A DNA stretch of 64,000 bases from Streptomyces longwoodensis (GTDB taxonomy: Bacteria; Actinomycetota; Actinomycetes; Streptomycetales; Streptomycetaceae), in the NCBI RefSeq assembly GCF_001514125.1, contig NZ_KQ948550.1, positions 607,105-671,104 on the forward strand, in the 5' to 3' direction. The translations under genes and the position numbers were made by a program. The notes beneath the pieces are model-generated. The model ran no database searches. It was given only the letters and a program-made list of their open reading frames with translations, and was not told where the DNA came from. This document shows positions 40,889 to 49,593 of this stretch, one piece after another. Within the stretch, counting starts at the first letter, position 1. Every line of letters starts with the position of its first letter.

Positions 40889-40924
40889 AATTCACCGAGC
40901 AAAGAACTCAACTGCTGATGAGTT
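40889..40924. promoter_or_regulatory. Cluster operator pair upstream of the antiporter operon
   Basis: AATTCACCGAGCAAAGAACT (40889-40908, right half AGA for TGA) and AACTCAACTGCTGATGAGTT (40905-40924, complete with 6-bp arms) start 16 bp apart. TTAATT overlaps the left end, as at several other copies. The pair ends 31 bp from the antiporter GTG and lies in the same 253-nt divergent region as the CCR array. Confidence 0.7.
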
Positions 40925-41046
40925 TTGCACGCGGATCGATACGCGAACAAGGGGCCTCCCGGGGCTGGTCGGCCCCCTGTGGGAGGCGTCGGGACGCCTG
41001 CGGGGGCTGCTGCCTGGGGGGTTGCCGGGTGCTCGGGCCCGTGAAA

Positions 41047-41082
41047 AACTCATCCACTGTTGAGTTCACTGTATGTTGAGTT
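41047..41082. promoter_or_regulatory. Cluster operator pair upstream of CCR
   Basis: AACTCATCCACTGTTGAGTT (41047-41066) and AGTTCACTGTATGTTGAGTT (41063-41082) are both complete copies with starts 16 bp apart. They end 29 bp before the CCR ATG. With the pair at 40889-40924 they give each direction of the divergent promoter its own operator pair. Confidence 0.75.
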
Positions 41083-41111
41083 CCTGTCCGAGCAGAAGGT
41101 GGTGCCCGACC

Positions 41112-42485
41112 ATGCGTGAACTGGTGGAGGCGATCGAGTCCCCGGACGCGGCGCCGGCCGACCTGGCGGCCCTCGGGGTGCCGCACTCCTACCGGGGCGC
41201 CGTCCTGCACAAGGCGGACGCCGGCCTGTTCGACGGCGTACCCCTGCGCGAGCGGCGCCCCGCCGACTCGCTGCACGTCGAGGAGGTGCCCACGCCCGAA
41301 CCCGGCCCCGGCGAGGTGCTGGTGGCGGTCATGGCGAGCGCGGTCAACTACAACACCGTCTGGAGCGCCCTGTTCACCCCGGTGTCGACCTTCGCCTCCC
41401 TGGAGCGCTACGGCCGCCTCGGCGGGCTCGCCGCCCGCCACGACCTGCCGTACCACGTCATCGGCTCCGACCTCGCCGGGGTCGTCCTCAAGTGCGGCCC
41501 GGGCGTGCGGCGCTGGCGGACGGGCGACCGGGTCGTCGCGCACTGCGTGTCCGTCGAGCTGGAGGACCCCGAGGGCCACGGCGACCCCATGCTCGACCCC
41601 GAGCAGCGCATCTGGGGCTACGAGACCAACTTCGGCGGCCTCGCCGACCTCGCCCTCGTCAAGGCCACCCAGCTGCTGCCCAAGGCCGCCCACCTCACCT
41701 GGGAGGAGGCCGCCTCACCCGGCCTGGTCAACTCCACCGCCTACCGCCAGCTCGTCACCCCCCAGGGCGCCGGCATGAAGCAGGGCGACAACGTCCTCAT
41801 CTGGGGCGCCGTCGGCGGCCTCGGCTCCTACGCCACCCAGCTCGCCCTGGCCGGCGGCGCCAACCCCATCTGCGTCGTCTCCTCCCCCGAGAAGGCCGCG
41901 CTCGCCCGCTCCCTGGGCGCCGAGCTGATCATCGACCGCAACGCCGAGGGCTACCGCTTCTGGAGCGACCCCCACACCCAGGACCCCACGGAGTGGAAGC
42001 GCTTCGGCCGGCGCATCCGCGAGCTGACCGGCGGCGAGGACGTCGACATCGTCTTCGAGCACCCCGGCCGCGAGACGTTCGGCGCGTCGGTCTACGTCAC
42101 CCGCAAGGGCGGCACCGTGGTCACCTGCGCCTCCACGGCCGGCTACACCCACGAGTACGACAACCGCTACCTGTGGATGTCCCTCAAGCGGATCATCGGC
42201 ACCCACTGCGCCAACTACCGCGAGGCGTGGCTGGCCAACCGGCTCATCGTCCAGGGCAGGATCCACCCGACGCTCTCGCGCACCTACCCGCTCACGGACG
42301 TGGCCCGCGCCGTCGACTCCGTCCACCGCAACGAGCACCACGGCAAGATCGGCGTCCTGTGCCTGTCCCCGACGGAGGGCCTGGGCGTCACCGACCCGGA
42401 GCTGCGCGCCCGCCACGAGAACGCGATCAACCGGTTCCGCACGGCCGCGGTCACGGACCGCGTGGTGACGGGGGTGGCGGCGTGA
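41112..42485 (+). CDS. ccr: Crotonyl-CoA carboxylase/reductase family enzyme
   Basis: This 457-aa medium-chain dehydrogenase-type enzyme has SAVNYNTVWSALFTPVSTF near the N-terminus, HVIGSDLAG, the NADPH-binding GAVGGLGSYATQLA, and EHPGRETFGASV. It reductively carboxylates 2-enoyl-CoA to ethylmalonyl-CoA or longer alkylmalonyl-CoA. ATG 41112 follows AAGGTGG. The next gene, a hydroxyacyl-CoA dehydrogenase, overlaps it by GTGA, and FabH lies at 53936. As in the cinnabaramide and salinosporamide pathways, these can together build an extender unit longer than ethylmalonyl. Chain length cannot be judged from sequence by eye. Confidence 0.93.
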   Translation: MRELVEAIESPDAAPADLAALGVPHSYRGAVLHKADAGLFDGVPLRERRPADSLHVEEVPTPEPGPGEVLVAVMASAVNYNTVWSALFTPVSTFASLERYGRLGGLAARHDLPYHVIGSDLAGVVLKCGPGVRRWRTGDRVVAHCVSVELEDPEGHGDPMLDPEQRIWGYETNFGGLADLALVKATQLLPKAAHLTWEEAASPGLVNSTAYRQLVTPQGAGMKQGDNVLIWGAVGGLGSYATQLALAGGANPICVVSSPEKAALARSLGAELIIDRNAEGYRFWSDPHTQDPTEWKRFGRRIRELTGGEDVDIVFEHPGRETFGASVYVTRKGGTVVTCASTAGYTHEYDNRYLWMSLKRIIGTHCANYREAWLANRLIVQGRIHPTLSRTYPLTDVARAVDSVHRNEHHGKIGVLCLSPTEGLGVTDPELRARHENAINRFRTAAVTDRVVTGVAA

Positions 42486-44383
42486 GCGGGGGAGCGGAGC
42501 GGGCCGCCGGCAGCGGCGGTGCGGGCGGGGGAGCGGAACAGGCCCCCGGCACCGGCGACATGGGTCGGGCAGCGGAGCAGGCCGCCGACACGGGCGGTGT
42601 GCGTGGAGGAGCGGAGCGGGCCGCCGGCAGCGGCGGTGTGCGTGGAGGAGCTGAAGGGACCCCCGGCACCGGCGGTGCCCCCGGCGAACTGCCCCGTGTC
42701 CTCGGCGTCGTCGGGCTCGGTGCCGTCGGCTCCGCACTCGTCCGGCGGGCGGCGCTCGCCGGGTACGACGTGGTCGTCCTCGACCCGCGCCCGGACGCCG
42801 TGGCCCGCCTCGACGGGCTCGTCCGGGACACGGCGCCGACCGGCCGCCTCCGACTGACCGACGACTACGCGGAGTTCGCGTCCGCCGACGTCGTCGTGGA
42901 GGCGGTGCCGGAGCGCCGCGAGGCCAAGACCGAGGTGCTGCGCGCCCTCGACCGGGTCTGCCCGCCCGCCACCGTGCTGGCCACCACCGCGTCCGCGCTG
43001 TCCCTCACCGGCCTCGCCACCGCCTCCGGGCGCCCCGGCCGAGTCGTCGGACTGCACCTGGCCCTGCCCACCGCCGAGGTCGCCGAGGTCGGCCGTACGG
43101 TCGTCGCGGACACCGCGGCCGTCGAGCGCGTCCGCGACCTCGCCCGCGCCCTCGGCCTGGACCCCGTCACCGTCGGCGACCGGGCCGGACTGGTCTCCGC
43201 CTCACTGCTGTTCGGGTACCTCAACCACGCCGTCGCCCTGTACGACCAGGGCGTCGTCGGGCGCGACGACATCGACGCGGCCATGCGGTACGGCTGCGGA
43301 CTGCCGCTCGGCCCGCTCGAACTCCTCGACGTGATCGGCGCCGACACCGCCTGCGACGTCCTCACCGCGCTCGCCGACCGCCTGGACGAGCCCGCGCTGC
43401 GACCGGCCCGCCGGCTCCGGCACATGGCACTGGCCGGCCTGCTCGGCCGCAAGTCGGGCCGCGGCTTCTACGACTACCCGGCGCGGCCCGCCGGGACCGG
43501 TGCCGACGCGGGCCCCGACGCCGTCCGCCCGCTGCCCGTCCGCCGGGCCGGCGTCGTCGGCACCGGCACCATGGCCGCCGGCATCGTGGAGGTCCTCGCC
43601 CGCAACGGCATCCCCACCCTGCTCGTCGGCCGCAGCGACGAGCGCGCCAAGACCGCGTGGGAGGCGGTCGCCGCCTCCACCGGCCGCGCCGTGCGCCGGG
43701 GCCGGATGACCGAGGCCGACCAGTCCGCGCTGCTCGGCCGGCTGGAGCCGGGCAGCGACCTCGGCCGGCTCGCCGACTGCGACCTCGTCGTCGAGGCCGT
43801 CGCCGAGGACCTCGCCGTCAAGAAGCCCCTCTTCGCCCGCCTGGGCGCCCTGTGCGGCCCGGACGCACTGCTCGCGACCACCACCTCCAGCCTGCCGGTC
43901 ATCGAGTGCGGCCTCGCCTCCGGGCGCCCCCGCGACGTGATCGGGCTGCACTTCTTCAACCCCGCCCCGCTGATGAAGCTGGTCGAGGTGATCCCCTCCC
44001 TGGAGACCGCGCCCCATCACCTGGCCGCCGCACGGGAGTTGTGCCGGCGGATCGGCAAGCACCCGGTGCAGTGCCTGGACCGGCCGGGCTTCGTCGTCAA
44101 CGCGCTGCTCTTCCCGTACCTCAACGGCGCCGTGCGCCTCGCCGAGAGCCACTACGCGAGCACCGACGCCATCGACCAGGTCATGAAGGGCGGCTGCGGA
44201 TTCCCGCTGGGCCCCTTCGAACTCCTCGACGTCATCGGCCTCGACGTCTCCCTGAGCATCCAGGAGGTCCTGCACACCGCCGACCGCCACCCCGCCTCGG
44301 CACCGGCCCCGCTCCTCGGCCACCTCGTGGCGGCCGGCCGGGTGGGCCGCAAGGCGGGTGCCGGCTTCCGGGTGTACGGCTGA
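42482..44383 (+). CDS. Tandem 3-hydroxyacyl-CoA dehydrogenase, degenerate first half
   Basis: This is a 633-aa protein. Residues 2-66 are five 13-residue Gly/Ala-rich repeats. Two complete hydroxyacyl-CoA dehydrogenase units follow. The first (about 75-365) binds NAD (VVGLGAVGSAL) but has GLHLALP where the family has HFFNP, and Ala240 where the second half has catalytic Asn540. The second (about 365-633) has GTGTMAAG, TTTSSLP, His490 in GLHFFNPAPL and Asn540 in VVNALLF and looks active. It should reduce 3-oxoacyl-CoA to 3-hydroxyacyl-CoA on the way to the CCR substrate. The GTG start overlaps the ccr stop. Confidence 0.9.
   Translation: MSGGAERAAGSGGAGGGAEQAPGTGDMGRAAEQAADTGGVRGGAERAAGSGGVRGGAEGTPGTGGAPGELPRVLGVVGLGAVGSALVRRAALAGYDVVVLDPRPDAVARLDGLVRDTAPTGRLRLTDDYAEFASADVVVEAVPERREAKTEVLRALDRVCPPATVLATTASALSLTGLATASGRPGRVVGLHLALPTAEVAEVGRTVVADTAAVERVRDLARALGLDPVTVGDRAGLVSASLLFGYLNHAVALYDQGVVGRDDIDAAMRYGCGLPLGPLELLDVIGADTACDVLTALADRLDEPALRPARRLRHMALAGLLGRKSGRGFYDYPARPAGTGADAGPDAVRPLPVRRAGVVGTGTMAAGIVEVLARNGIPTLLVGRSDERAKTAWEAVAASTGRAVRRGRMTEADQSALLGRLEPGSDLGRLADCDLVVEAVAEDLAVKKPLFARLGALCGPDALLATTTSSLPVIECGLASGRPRDVIGLHFFNPAPLMKLVEVIPSLETAPHHLAAARELCRRIGKHPVQCLDRPGFVVNALLFPYLNGAVRLAESHYASTDAIDQVMKGGCGFPLGPFELLDVIGLDVSLSIQEVLHTADRHPASAPAPLLGHLVAAGRVGRKAGAGFRVYG
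42485..42679 (+). repeat. Five 39-bp tandem repeats at the start of the dehydrogenase gene
   Basis: Five in-frame 39-nt units encode 13-residue blocks such as RGGAERAAGSGGV and RGGAEGTPGTGGA. Units 1 and 4 are almost identical. They separate the CCR stop from the first Rossmann fold and are probably a flexible linker. They could vary in number between strains. Confidence 0.8.
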
Positions 44384-44479
44384 GGATGCCGCGCCGGTTC
44401 CGCCGGACCGCCCGTCGCCGTCCACCCCCAGCCTCCGTTCCCGTGCGCCACCCCACTCGCCCCAGCGAAGGACCCGCCC

Positions 44480-44725
44480 ATGAACAACCAGGCCGGTGAG
44501 AACCCGACGCCCACCCCCGCCCCCGTCCTCTCGGAGGAGTCCGCCGACGCCTTCGCCTGGTCGATGCTGCTCGAACTCGTCGGCCACGGTCTCGCGGGCC
44601 CCGCAGCCCGCGCCCCGCACGCCGCCCGCCCCGCCTCCGCCCGGCACACAGCTCGTCCTGCCCGCGCCCCGCACGCGGCCCACCCTGCCCCCGCCGAGCC
44701 GGGACGGAAGGCGAGCGAGCGATGA
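44480..44725 (+). CDS. Small protein of unknown function
   Basis: This is an 81-aa protein. Residues 17-40 may form one amphipathic helix ([20 protein letters not shown]). The rest is an Ala/Pro/Arg/His-rich tail with two near-repeats of RAPHAA(R/H)PA. AAGGA lies before the ATG. Its stop overlaps the proA start (ATGA), so it is made with ProA in the ccr operon. I do not recognise a family. The short helical head could dock on a larger enzyme, but nothing in the sequence proves this. Confidence 0.6.
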   Translation: MNNQAGENPTPTPAPVLSEESADAFAWSMLLELVGHGLAGPAARAPHAARPASARHTARPARAPHAAHPAPAEPGRKASER

Positions 44726-46092
44726 GCACCACGCGGACCACGGACGCCACGGACACCGTCCCGGCCGTCCCGGACAACACCGGTGCGGCCGGCGCACCCG
44801 ACGAGGTCGGTGCGGCCGGTGCGGCCGGTGCCGTCCGTGCCGTCGCCGAGGACGCCCGGCGGGCCGCGCGGCGGCTCGCCCTGAGCACCGGCGGGGAGCG
44901 CGCCACCGCGCTGCGCCTGATCGCCGACCGGCTGGCCGCGCACACCGGTGGCGTGCTGGCCGCCAACGCCGAGGACCTGGCCGCGGCCCGCGCCGCCGGC
45001 CGGGACGCGGCCGTCCTCGACCGCCTCGCCCTGGACCGCGCCCGGCTCGACGCCCTCGCGGCGACCGTGCGCAGCCTCGCCGACGAGCCCGACCCGGTGG
45101 GCGGCGTCGACGGGGGTGGGGTGATGCCCAACGGCCTGGAGGTGCGCCGCGTCCGGGTGCCGCTGGGCGTGGTCGGCATGATCTACGAGGGCCGCCCCAA
45201 CGTCACCGTCGACGCGGCCGCCCTGTGCCTCAAGAGCGCCAACGCGGTCCTGCTGCGCGGCTCTTCTACCGCCCGGCGCACCAACGCGGCGCTGGTCGCC
45301 GTGATCCGCTCGGCCCTCGCCGACACCAGCCTGCCGGTGGACGCCGTGTGCCTGGTGCCCGGCGTCACGCACGCCTCCGTGCGCGCCCTGATGGCGCTGC
45401 GCGGCCTGGTGGACGTCCTGGTTCCGCGCGGCGGCCACGACCTCATCCGGGCGACGGTCCGCGACTCCGCCGTCCCCGTCATCGAGACCGGCGTGGGCAA
45501 CTGCCACGTCTACGTCGACGAGCACGCCGACCTCGACAAGGCCCTCGCCGTCCTGCTCGACGCCAAGACCCGGCGGCCCTCGGTCTGCAACGCCGCCGAG
45601 TCGCTGCTCGTGCACGGGGCCGTCGCCGACGCCTTCCTGCCCCGCGCGCTCACGGCGCTCGCCGCGCACGGGGTGCTGGTGCACGGGGACGAGCGGGTCC
45701 GGTCGTACGACCCGGCGGTGGTGCCCGCGACGGAGGACGACTGGGGCCGCGAGTACCTCGCCCCGGAGCTGTCCGCGGCCGTGGTCGGCTCGCTGGACGA
45801 GGCGGTCGAGCACATCCGCCGGTACGGCACCGGGCACACGGAGGCCGTCGTCAGCGACTCCCAGTCCGCGGTGCGGCGCTTCGTGGCGCTGATGGACACC
45901 GCGGTCGTCGCGGTGAACGCCTCCACGCGCTTCGCGGACGGCGGCCAGATCGGGCTGGGCACCGAACTCGGCATCTCCACGCAGAAGCTCCACGCGCGCG
46001 GCCCGATGGGACTGGCCGCGCTGACCACCACCACCCACGTCCTGGTGGGTGACGGACACGTCCGGGACGGAGCCGCCGTACCGGAGACGTGA
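44722..46092 (+). CDS. proA: Gamma-glutamyl phosphate reductase
   Basis: This 456-aa NADPH-dependent enzyme reduces gamma-glutamyl phosphate to glutamate-5-semialdehyde, the second step to proline. It has [22 protein letters not shown], the catalytic Cys in [13 protein letters not shown], and [20 protein letters not shown]. It is about 40 residues longer than usual because of an Ala/Gly/Asp-rich N-terminal leader. ATG overlaps the preceding small gene. Its presence with proB (47249-48457) inside the cluster suggests dedicated proline supply for the pyrrole unit. No proC is seen here, so the last step would use the housekeeping enzyme. Confidence 0.95.
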   Translation: MSTTRTTDATDTVPAVPDNTGAAGAPDEVGAAGAAGAVRAVAEDARRAARRLALSTGGERATALRLIADRLAAHTGGVLAANAEDLAAARAAGRDAAVLDRLALDRARLDALAATVRSLADEPDPVGGVDGGGVMPNGLEVRRVRVPLGVVGMIYEGRPNVTVDAAALCLKSANAVLLRGSSTARRTNAALVAVIRSALADTSLPVDAVCLVPGVTHASVRALMALRGLVDVLVPRGGHDLIRATVRDSAVPVIETGVGNCHVYVDEHADLDKALAVLLDAKTRRPSVCNAAESLLVHGAVADAFLPRALTALAAHGVLVHGDERVRSYDPAVVPATEDDWGREYLAPELSAAVVGSLDEAVEHIRRYGTGHTEAVVSDSQSAVRRFVALMDTAVVAVNASTRFADGGQIGLGTELGISTQKLHARGPMGLAALTTTTHVLVGDGHVRDGAAVPET

Positions 46093-46107
46093 ACAGGAGG
46101 ACCGGCC

Positions 46108-46281
46108 ATGTACGTGCGCATCATCACCGAGACCCGGCCGTCGGGCTGGCTGCTGTACGCGGAGGAGACACCCGAGCGGCGCCACCTGTCCCTGCCGCCG
46201 GCCCTGCCCGTCCCGTGGCTGGGGCTGGCCGGTGTCGAGGAGGACCCCGCCGAGCCCCACATCGTGCGCGGCATCGACTGA
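46108..46281 (+). CDS. Small conserved-looking protein of unknown function
   Basis: This 57-aa protein starts MYVRIITETRPSGWLLYAEE and ends HIVRGID. It has a perfect AGGAGG six to seven nt upstream and starts 15 nt after proA, so it is very likely translated. The first part looks like two short beta strands; the middle (LSLPPALPVPWLGLAG) is hydrophobic and Pro-rich. I do not recognise a family. It ends the rightward ccr operon. Confidence 0.7.
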   Translation: MYVRIITETRPSGWLLYAEETPERRHLSLPPALPVPWLGLAGVEEDPAEPHIVRGID

Positions 46282-46297
46282 ACGCCCGCCCGCCGTA

Positions 46298-46314
46298 CGG
46301 CCCGACGCGGGCCG
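46298..46314. terminator. Small hairpin between convergent genes
   Basis: CGGCCCG-ACG-CGGGCCG forms a 7-bp stem between the end of the ccr operon and the convergent DUF4328-like gene. Its position suits a terminator; the stem is short. Confidence 0.45.
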
Positions 46315-46320
46315 GGGCCG

Positions 46321-47025
46321 TCAACCGATCGCGTAGGAAGGCAGTTCGCCGGAGAGCACCTTGCGCTCCTGCAACCGGGTCAGCCGGGTGACCACCACGA
46401 AGGTGAGGGCCGCGGCGGCGATGTCGAGGCAGTCGGAGAACAGCATCGTCCCGGCGGCCTCGCGCAGTTCGTCCGCCGTTTCCGCCCGACCGTAGCCGCG
46501 GTCGGCGAACCGGCCGACGAAGAGGTCGGCGAGCCACACGGTCCACCAGGCGTTCACCGGCGCGTGCCCGGACCGCACGCCCCACGGAGCGCTGGCGTCC
46601 CAGCTGTCCGCGACGATGCGGCGCGGGAACCAGAGGTTCACCACCGGGCAGAACCAGGCGCCGATGGTCCAGCCGCGCCGCAGACGGTGCCGGGAGGCGT
46701 CGAACACCTCGGCGTTCACCCGGATCCGCCACAGCCAGCACAGGGCGACGACGGCCGTGGCCACCAGCGCGGCACCCTGCGCGACGCCGGCTGCGGCGAA
46801 GAGGGTGTCCGCCCGGTCCGCCCGGTCGATCAGGCCGGCGCCGGTGCCGCCGTCGGCCAGGTCCCCGGCCACGTCCCTCTGCAGCAGGTCCGCGGAGCAG
46901 GCGAACAGGTCACTGGCGACGACGAGTCCGAGCAGCACGGCGGTGGCGCGCGCGAGCGCGGCCGGCGGGCGCAGCCGGAGGCCGGGAGGACCGGCGTACG
47001 GCGGAGCCGGCATGGGCGTGGTCAT
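46321..47025 (-). CDS. DUF4328-like membrane protein
   Basis: This 234-aa protein has about four hydrophobic helices. After a Pro-rich cytoplasmic start it carries LWRIRVNAEVFDASRHRLRR, then GWTIGAWFCPVVNLWFPRRI, the hallmark of the DUF4328 family. ATG 47025 has a GGGGGA upstream. Function is unknown. It lies between the ccr operon and proB without a cluster operator nearby, so it may simply be a bystander gene. Confidence 0.8.
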   Translation of the reverse strand: MTTPMPAPPYAGPPGLRLRPPAALARATAVLLGLVVASDLFACSADLLQRDVAGDLADGGTGAGLIDRADRADTLFAAAGVAQGAALVATAVVALCWLWRIRVNAEVFDASRHRLRRGWTIGAWFCPVVNLWFPRRIVADSWDASAPWGVRSGHAPVNAWWTVWLADLFVGRFADRGYGRAETADELREAAGTMLFSDCLDIAAAALTFVVVTRLTRLQERKVLSGELPSYAIG

Positions 47026-47248
47026 CAGGAGGTCCCCCGAGCGGACGAGATCCGGGCCGGCGCCCGGTTCTCCCCGAACCGGCGCGGCTGCGCTGGTGCC
47101 GGCGTGCGTGCGAGGACGTACGCGGGCACTGGAACATACGGTCGAATGCCGTCCCGCGTCCACTCGGTTGCCGGTGCCCGCACGGCCGGACGACCGTGGC
47201 GGCCGACGGTGGCCCGACCGCTGCCGGGCCGCCGCGGTGCGGCCGGTG

Positions 47249-48457
47249 TCAGGGACCCGGTACCGCCGACGCCGGGAGGACGCGGATGCGCACCCCGGTC
47301 CGCCCCCGGGCCGGTGTTCCGTCCCGCGGTACGGGCCGCTCGACCGCGCGCGTCGGGCCGGCCACCGGCACCAGGTCGTCCGGGTGGACCACCTCACGCG
47401 GCGGGGACGGCCGGGTCCGCGGCAGCTCGCGCGCGTCCACGCCGGCCAGCCCGCGGGCGACCACGCGCCCGTCCTCGTCGAGCAGTTCGACCGGGTCGCC
47501 GGCCGCGAAGTGGCCCTCGACGCCGGTCACGTCCGCCGCGAGGAGCGGCCGGTTGTCCTGGACGACGGCGCGGGCCGCGTCCGCGGTGAGCCGTACGGCA
47601 CCGCGCGGGGTGCTGGCGTGCTCCAGCCACAGCAGGTGGTCCGCGGCGCGCTCGCCGGTGCGGTGGAACAGGGTGCCCGTCCCCCGGCCGGCCAGGGCGT
47701 CGGCGGCGTGCCGGGCGGCCGTCAGTACGACCGGGATGCCGGCGTCGGTGGCGATCCGCGCCGCCTCCACCTTGGTGACCATGCCCCCTGTGCCCACCCC
47801 GGCCAGGCCGGCGCTGCCGAGTTCGACGTCCCTCAGGTCGCCGGGCCCGCGCACCTCGGCCAGCCGGCGCGCGCCGGGGCGGCCCGGGTCGCCGTCGTAG
47901 AGGCCGTCGACGTCGGACAGCAGGACCAGCAGGTCGGCGCGGACCAGGTGGGCGACGAGGGCGGCGAGCCGGTCGTTGTCGCCGAAGCGGATCTCGGCCG
48001 TGGCGACGGTGTCGTTCTCGTTGACGACGGGCACCGCGCCCATCGCGAGCACCTGGCTGAGCGCCCGGTGGGCGTTGCGGTACTGGGTGCGGCGGCCCAC
48101 GTCGTCGGCGGTCAGCAGCACCTGCCCGACGCGCAGCCCGTGGCGGGCGAAGGAGGCGGTGTAACGGGCCACCAGCAGGCCCTGGCCCACACAGGCGGCC
48201 GCCTGCTGGCGGGCGAGGTCACGGGGACGCTCGGCCAGGCCCAGCGGTGCCAGACCCGCGGCGATGGCGCCGGAGGAGACCAGGACGATCTCGGTACCGG
48301 CCGCCCGGGCCCGCGCGAGCACGTCGACCAGCGCGTCCACCCGGTCCGAGTCCAGCCCGCCGACCGCGGTCGTCAGGGAGGAGGACCCCACCTTGACGAC
48401 GATCCGACGGGCCGTCAGCACGTCGGCGCGCAGCACGTCTTCGGTCCGCCCGGTCAC
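47249..48457 (-). CDS. proB: Glutamate 5-kinase
   Basis: This 402-aa enzyme phosphorylates glutamate, the first and usually feedback-controlled step of proline synthesis. The amino acid kinase domain shows RIVVKVGSSSLT, LVSSGAIAAGL, VVNENDTVA, FGDNDRLAA and GTGGMVTKVEAA. A C-terminal PUA-like domain (about 290-385) follows. GTG 48457 overlaps the upstream hydrolase stop by GTGA. Together with ProA in the cluster it may give proline flux less tied to primary control. Whether feedback residues differ cannot be judged by eye. Confidence 0.95.
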   Translation of the reverse strand: MTGRTEDVLRADVLTARRIVVKVGSSSLTTAVGGLDSDRVDALVDVLARARAAGTEIVLVSSGAIAAGLAPLGLAERPRDLARQQAAACVGQGLLVARYTASFARHGLRVGQVLLTADDVGRRTQYRNAHRALSQVLAMGAVPVVNENDTVATAEIRFGDNDRLAALVAHLVRADLLVLLSDVDGLYDGDPGRPGARRLAEVRGPGDLRDVELGSAGLAGVGTGGMVTKVEAARIATDAGIPVVLTAARHAADALAGRGTGTLFHRTGERAADHLLWLEHASTPRGAVRLTADAARAVVQDNRPLLAADVTGVEGHFAAGDPVELLDEDGRVVARGLAGVDARELPRTRPSPPREVVHPDDLVPVAGPTRAVERPVPRDGTPARGRTGVRIRVLPASAVPGP

Positions 48458-49593
48458 CGCAGGACCACCAGCGGACCGTCCGTGCGCGACGGTGCGTCGC
48501 CGCCGGGATCCGGGGTCGGTCCGACGGTTCGGGCGCTGACGGTGTCCATGACGGCGGGGGCCTCCGGGCGGGGGGTGGCGTGGTCCGTGTGCGGGGCGGA
48601 AGCGATGCCAACATCCGCAGAAGGCACAGGTGTTGAGTCGCCAAGTCGGCGCACCTCGCGCAGCAGCGCGTGCACCGTCTCCACGACGAGCACCGGTCGC
48701 TCGTACGGCAGGTCGTGCCCCTGGCCCGGGACGAGCTGGAGGGCCGCCCCGGGGACGGCACGGGCGAGCCGGCGGGCCTGGTCGGGCGGGGTGTAGCGGT
48801 CCCGGGTGCCGACCAGGACCCGGGTGGGCACCCGGGCCAGGGCGGCCAGGCGCCCGGCGCAGTCGTGAGTGGTGAGCGCGGCGAGGAACTCCGCGATGGT
48901 CAGCACCGGTACGTCCCGCAGTGCCCGCGCGTCGGCGCGCGCGGCCGCGCCCCGCCCGTCCCCGCCGAGCAGCGCCCGCCACAGCGGGGCCGTCGTCGGG
49001 TGGGAGAGCGGGCCGGTCAGCAGCCGGTGCACGGCGCGGGCGCACCGGGGCGAGCGCAGCAGCGCGTCGGTGGTGTGCCGCCGGGCCAGCGCCTGGCGGC
49101 GGTCGAGGCGGTGGGCGGACGGGGGCGGGACGTCACCCACCCCGTCCAGGCAGGTGGAGACGAGCGCGACGCCCGCGATCCGGGTCCCGAACAGGCCGGG
49201 GTGCCGGGCGGCCAGCTGCTGGATCGCCATGCCGCCCATGGAGTGCCCGACGAGCAGGACCGGACCGCCGTACGACGTCGTCGTCGCCTCGAGGACCCGG
49301 GCCAGGTCGTCGCCGAGCAGGGCCATGTCCAGCCGGGCCGAGCCGCGCCCGGAGGCGCCGTGGCCGCGCTGGTCGTAGGTGACCGTGCGCAGGGCCGGGA
49401 AGCCGGGGCGGGGCCGGGCCAGCGCGTCGACGTGGGGCCGCCAGTCGCGCGCGGACATGGTCCAGCCGTGCGCCAGCAGCACCGTGGCGTCGGCGTCGGC
49501 GGGGCCGTGGGCGCGTACCGCGAGGTCCGCGCCGTCGTCGGTGCGCACGGTGCGGTGCGTCCGGCCGGGGCGGGCCGGGGCGGGCGGCGTCAC
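48454..49593 (-). CDS. Alpha/beta hydrolase
   Basis: This 379-aa hydrolase has an oxyanion segment LLAHGWTMSARDW, nucleophile GHSMGGMA, Asp in VGTRDRYTPP, and His in GQGHDLPY. The last ~55 residues are a polar low-complexity tail. It overlaps whiB upstream and proB downstream (GTGA both times), so all three are coupled. A role in ester or lactone cleavage, or chain release, is possible. The substrate is not evident. Confidence 0.85.
   Translation of the reverse strand: MTPPAPARPGRTHRTVRTDDGADLAVRAHGPADADATVLLAHGWTMSARDWRPHVDALARPRPGFPALRTVTYDQRGHGASGRGSARLDMALLGDDLARVLEATTTSYGGPVLLVGHSMGGMAIQQLAARHPGLFGTRIAGVALVSTCLDGVGDVPPPSAHRLDRRQALARRHTTDALLRSPRCARAVHRLLTGPLSHPTTAPLWRALLGGDGRGAAARADARALRDVPVLTIAEFLAALTTHDCAGRLAALARVPTRVLVGTRDRYTPPDQARRLARAVPGAALQLVPGQGHDLPYERPVLVVETVHALLREVRRLGDSTPVPSADVGIASAPHTDHATPRPEAPAVMDTVSARTVGPTPDPGGDAPSRTDGPLVVLR

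Noticed and set aside
42485..42679. Possible CRISPR-like array
   Set aside because: The 39-bp repeats are directly adjacent with no spacers and are in frame at the start of a gene, so they are a coding tandem repeat.
41492..44383. A 963-codon frame that would make the dehydrogenase start inside ccr
   Set aside because: The first ~330 residues are an out-of-frame reading of ccr. The GTG at 42482, overlapping the ccr stop, is the sensible start.
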